Of a stretch of 22,888 nt of DNA, positions 20,735-22,888 are shown in pieces. The stretch's first letter is position 1. Each line of letters starts with the position of its first letter. The position numbers and the translations under genes are program-made. A model generated the notes under the pieces. It made no database searches, was not told the DNA's origin, and saw only the letters and a list, made by a program, of their open reading frames with translations. Where the stretch lies: NCBI GenBank assembly GCA_900545605.1, contig UQZL01000031.1, positions 1 through 22,888 on the forward strand. The letters run 5' to 3'. Source of the DNA: an uncultured Collinsella sp. (lineage in GTDB: Bacteria; Actinomycetota; Coriobacteriia; Coriobacteriales; Coriobacteriaceae).

Positions 20735-21862
20735 ATGGCCCCCGCTCAGGCAAGCCTGCTGGCCAAGCTCGACACCCAAGAGCGCGTGCGCGACTTTTTG
20801 ACCAATGCCGTCGCCAGCGGTCGCGCATCGCACGCCTACCTGTTTTTGGGCGCGCCCGGCGCGGGCAAGCTCGACGCCGCGTGGGCGCTCGCCCAAGCCT
20901 TCCTGTGCGAGCAGGATGGCTGCGGCTCATGTGATAGCTGCGTGCGCGTCGCCCGCCATACGCACCCCGACGTGCACTATTACACGCCCGAGAGCGCCAC
21001 GGGCTACCTCATCGCCCAGACCCGCGAGCTGCTCGATGACGTGCCTCTGGCGCCCATCCGTGCCAAGGCCAAGGTCTACATCATCGACCGTGCCGAGCAA
21101 CTGCGCGCCAACACCGCCAACGCACTGCTCAAAACACTCGAGGAGCCGCCCGAGGGCGTTATGTTCATCCTGCTGGGCACCTCGGCAGACGTGATGTTGC
21201 CCACCATCGTGAGCCGCTGCCAGTGCGTGCCGTTTCGGCTGGTATCGCCCGCCGTCGCCGCGCAGGCCGTGAGCCGCGCCACCGGTCAGGACCCTGCGCG
21301 TTGCCGCATGGCCGTCGCCGTAGCGGGAAGCCCCACGCGTGGCATCGAGTTCCTCAAGAGCGCCGAGCGCCAGGACGCCCGCCGTCAGATGGTTCGCGCC
21401 ATCGATTCGCTTATCGCCGCCGACGAGGCCGACGTGCTCAGCCGCGCCAAGTCACTCATCGTCGCCGTTAAGGCGCCGCTCGCCGAGGTCAAGTCCACGC
21501 AGGAAAAGGTGCTCGAGCAAAACGCCGATTACCTGTCGCGTGGAGCATTGAAGCAGCTTGAGGACCGCAACAAGCGTGAACTCAACGCGCGCGAGCGTTC
21601 GGGTATCATGGAAGCGCTGGCGAGCGCGCGGACGCTCATGCGCGACGTGCTGCTGACGCTTCAGGACGAGGCAGCCGACGTGGTGAACGAAGACGCGTGC
21701 GACACGATCGGGCGGCTTGCCGCCGCGACCAATGTTGCGGGTGCCACACGGGCGCTCGAGGCAGTCGCGACCGCCGAGCGCAACATCGCCAGAAACGTTA
21801 CTCCCCAGCTGGCCATCGAGGTCATGCTGTTCGATATCAGGAAGGCACTGAAATGCCGTTAG
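20735..21862 (+). CDS. holB: DNA polymerase III delta-prime subunit
   Basis: Clamp-loader subunit that helps place the sliding clamp on primed DNA. The 375 residues have a P-loop-like GAPGAGKLD (39-47) in which the usual Thr/Ser after Lys is Leu, fitting a delta-prime that does not hydrolyse ATP. The zinc module is C58, C63, C66, C69 (CEQDGCGSCDSC). A Walker B-like stretch, VYIIDRAEQL, and the SRC motif (160-162) acting as the arginine-finger region follow. GGAGG inside the tmk end precedes the ATG. A longer frame starting inside tmk is not needed. The stop overlaps the following gene by ten bases. Confidence 0.92.
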   Translation: MAPAQASLLAKLDTQERVRDFLTNAVASGRASHAYLFLGAPGAGKLDAAWALAQAFLCEQDGCGSCDSCVRVARHTHPDVHYYTPESATGYLIAQTRELLDDVPLAPIRAKAKVYIIDRAEQLRANTANALLKTLEEPPEGVMFILLGTSADVMLPTIVSRCQCVPFRLVSPAVAAQAVSRATGQDPARCRMAVAVAGSPTRGIEFLKSAERQDARRQMVRAIDSLIAADEADVLSRAKSLIVAVKAPLAEVKSTQEKVLEQNADYLSRGALKQLEDRNKRELNARERSGIMEALASARTLMRDVLLTLQDEAADVVNEDACDTIGRLAAATNVAGATRALEAVATAERNIARNVTPQLAIEVMLFDIRKALKCR

Positions 21863-22888
21863 TCGTACCCGTTAAGTTTACCTACGCCTCGCGCGACCTG
21901 TGGTTCGACCCGCAGGATCTGGATATCCTCGAGGCCGATTATGCCATTTGTTCCACCGAGCGCGGAACCGAGATCGGCCTGGTCACGGCCGATCCCTTCG
22001 AGGTGCCGCAAGACGAGATCGGTCAGCCGCTCAAGCCCGTGCTGCGCGTGGCGAGCGACATCGACCTGCAGCTTGCCGACGACCTGGCCATCCAGGGCGA
22101 CGAAGCCATGGTCGACTTCCGCCGTCTGGTCAAAGAGCTCGACCTCGAGATGAAGCCGGTGGGCGTCGAGTACCTGTTTGGCGGCGAGAAGGCCGTGTTC
22201 TACTTTGCGGCCGAGGAGCGCGTCGATTTTCGCCAGCTCGTCAAGGATCTGTCCTCGACGCTGCACATTCGCGTCGACATGCGCCAGATCGGCGTGCGCG
22301 ACGAGACCCGCCTGGTGGGTGGCTATGCCCAATGCGGGCAGGAGCTCTGCTGCACGCGCTTTGGCGGACAGTTTGAGCCCGTCTCGATTCGCATGGCAAA
22401 AGAGCAAGACCTGCCGCTCAATTCCTCCAAGATCAGCGGCGTGTGCGGTCGTCTGATGTGCTGCCTGCGCTACGAGTTCGAGGCCTACAAGGACTTTAAG
22501 AGCCGTGCGCCCAAAAAGAAGACGCTCATCGATACGCCGCTTGGCAAGGCGCGTATCCAGGAATATGACACGCCGCGTGAGCAGCTGGTGTTGCGCCTGG
22601 AGAACGGCAAAGTCTTTAAGGTCAACCTGGCCGACATGACCTGCTCGGAGGGCTGTAAAAAGAAGGCCGCCGAGCAGGGCTGCAACTGCCGCCCCGACTG
22701 CGTGACGCGCGATGTGCTCGAGCGTATCGAGTCGCCCGAGATGCGCTTGGCGCTTATGGAGCTCGACCGCGAGAACGGCGTCGACGTGGGCGATGGCCTG
22801 TCGAGCGCCGACCGTCTGGCGGGGACGACGATGCCCAAGCGCCGCCGTCGCGATGCGGACGCCGATACCCGTGCGGGTCAGAGCCAGG
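21853..22888 (+). CDS. ricT: PSP1-domain protein RicT/YaaT family (3' truncated by window)
   Basis: An open frame with no stop to the window edge, at least 345 codons. In Bacillus, RicT (YaaT) is part of a Y-complex that binds Fe-S clusters and influences RNase Y, sporulation and competence. The N-terminus is MPLVVPVKFTYASRDLWFD. The PSP1 core contains VEYLFGGEKAVFYF and DFRQLVKDLSSTLHIRVDMRQIGVRDETRLVGG. The cysteine cluster is CGQELCCTRF...GVCGRLMCCLRYE, and a second Cys-rich patch follows (CSEGCKKKAAEQGCNC). A basic tail begins near the edge (PKRRRRDAD). The ATG lies inside the end of holB (10-base overlap), indicating translational coupling. The order tmk-holB-yaaT matches the Bacillus arrangement, which supports the call. 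Confidence 0.9.
   Translation, partial: MPLVVPVKFTYASRDLWFDPQDLDILEADYAICSTERGTEIGLVTADPFEVPQDEIGQPLKPVLRVASDIDLQLADDLAIQGDEAMVDFRRLVKELDLEMKPVGVEYLFGGEKAVFYFAAEERVDFRQLVKDLSSTLHIRVDMRQIGVRDETRLVGGYAQCGQELCCTRFGGQFEPVSIRMAKEQDLPLNSSKISGVCGRLMCCLRYEFEAYKDFKSRAPKKKTLIDTPLGKARIQEYDTPREQLVLRLENGKVFKVNLADMTCSEGCKKKAAEQGCNCRPDCVTRDVLERIESPEMRLALMELDRENGVDVGDGLSSADRLAGTTMPKRRRRDADADTRAGQSQ

Overview
The window is a high-GC bacterial chromosome segment. Gene content, GC-rich codon use and several family choices fit a gut-type Coriobacteriia (Actinomycetota), most likely Collinsella or a close relative. The supporting traits are an archaeal-like type IA topoisomerase with a Lys-rich tail, a PF12897-type aspartate aminotransferase, lactose/cellobiose-family PTS genes, and recurring GGGAC-containing intergenic palindromes. 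The genus is an inference, since no rRNA is present. No phage, IS transposase, CRISPR array, tRNA or rRNA was seen.

Layout. (1) 2-1069: the 3' end of a PcrA/UvrD helicase gene, followed by a 130-nt inverted repeat and a strong hairpin. (2) 1350-8246: a sugar-use locus. A GntR/UTRA regulator and mannose-6-phosphate isomerase lie on the minus strand. Divergent from them are a GH1 6-phospho-beta-glycosidase, PTS EIIC, EIIB and EIIA, and then a ROK-family sugar kinase after a terminator. Together they would import and phosphorylate a beta-linked disaccharide, split it into a hexose and hexose-6-phosphate, and rephosphorylate the free hexose. (3) 8413-10962: a Mn-dependent family II pyrophosphatase and the Na+/H+ antiporter NhaA, which has a structured leader containing a terminator-like hairpin. 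(4) 10963-11739: an AT-rich gap and a small conserved-looking ORF on the minus strand. (5) 11740-13410: an aspartate aminotransferase and a single-domain STAS protein. (6) 13564-16035: TatA/B, TatC, HypA and HypB, joining twin-arginine export to nickel insertion for [NiFe] enzymes. (7) 16090-18684: the topoisomerase, with four C-terminal zinc ribbons. (8) 18826-19809, minus strand: a zinc-ribbon membrane protein of unknown function. (9) 20050 to the end: tmk, holB and ricT (PSP1), closely packed, in an order reminiscent of the tmk-holB-yaaT region of Firmicutes. The last gene runs off the window.

Most genes are ordinary housekeeping genes. The unexplained signal lies between genes: a 30-bp-arm palindrome after pcrA, at least five hairpins carrying GGGAC/GTCCC-type cores (3253-3350, 7198-7238, 8248-8290, 18752-18805, 19878-19946), a multi-hairpin nhaA leader, and an AT-rich island at about 11092-11335 with its own inverted and direct repeats. 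I see no clear-cut new multi-gene system. The nhaA leader and the palindrome families are the best candidates for undescribed elements.
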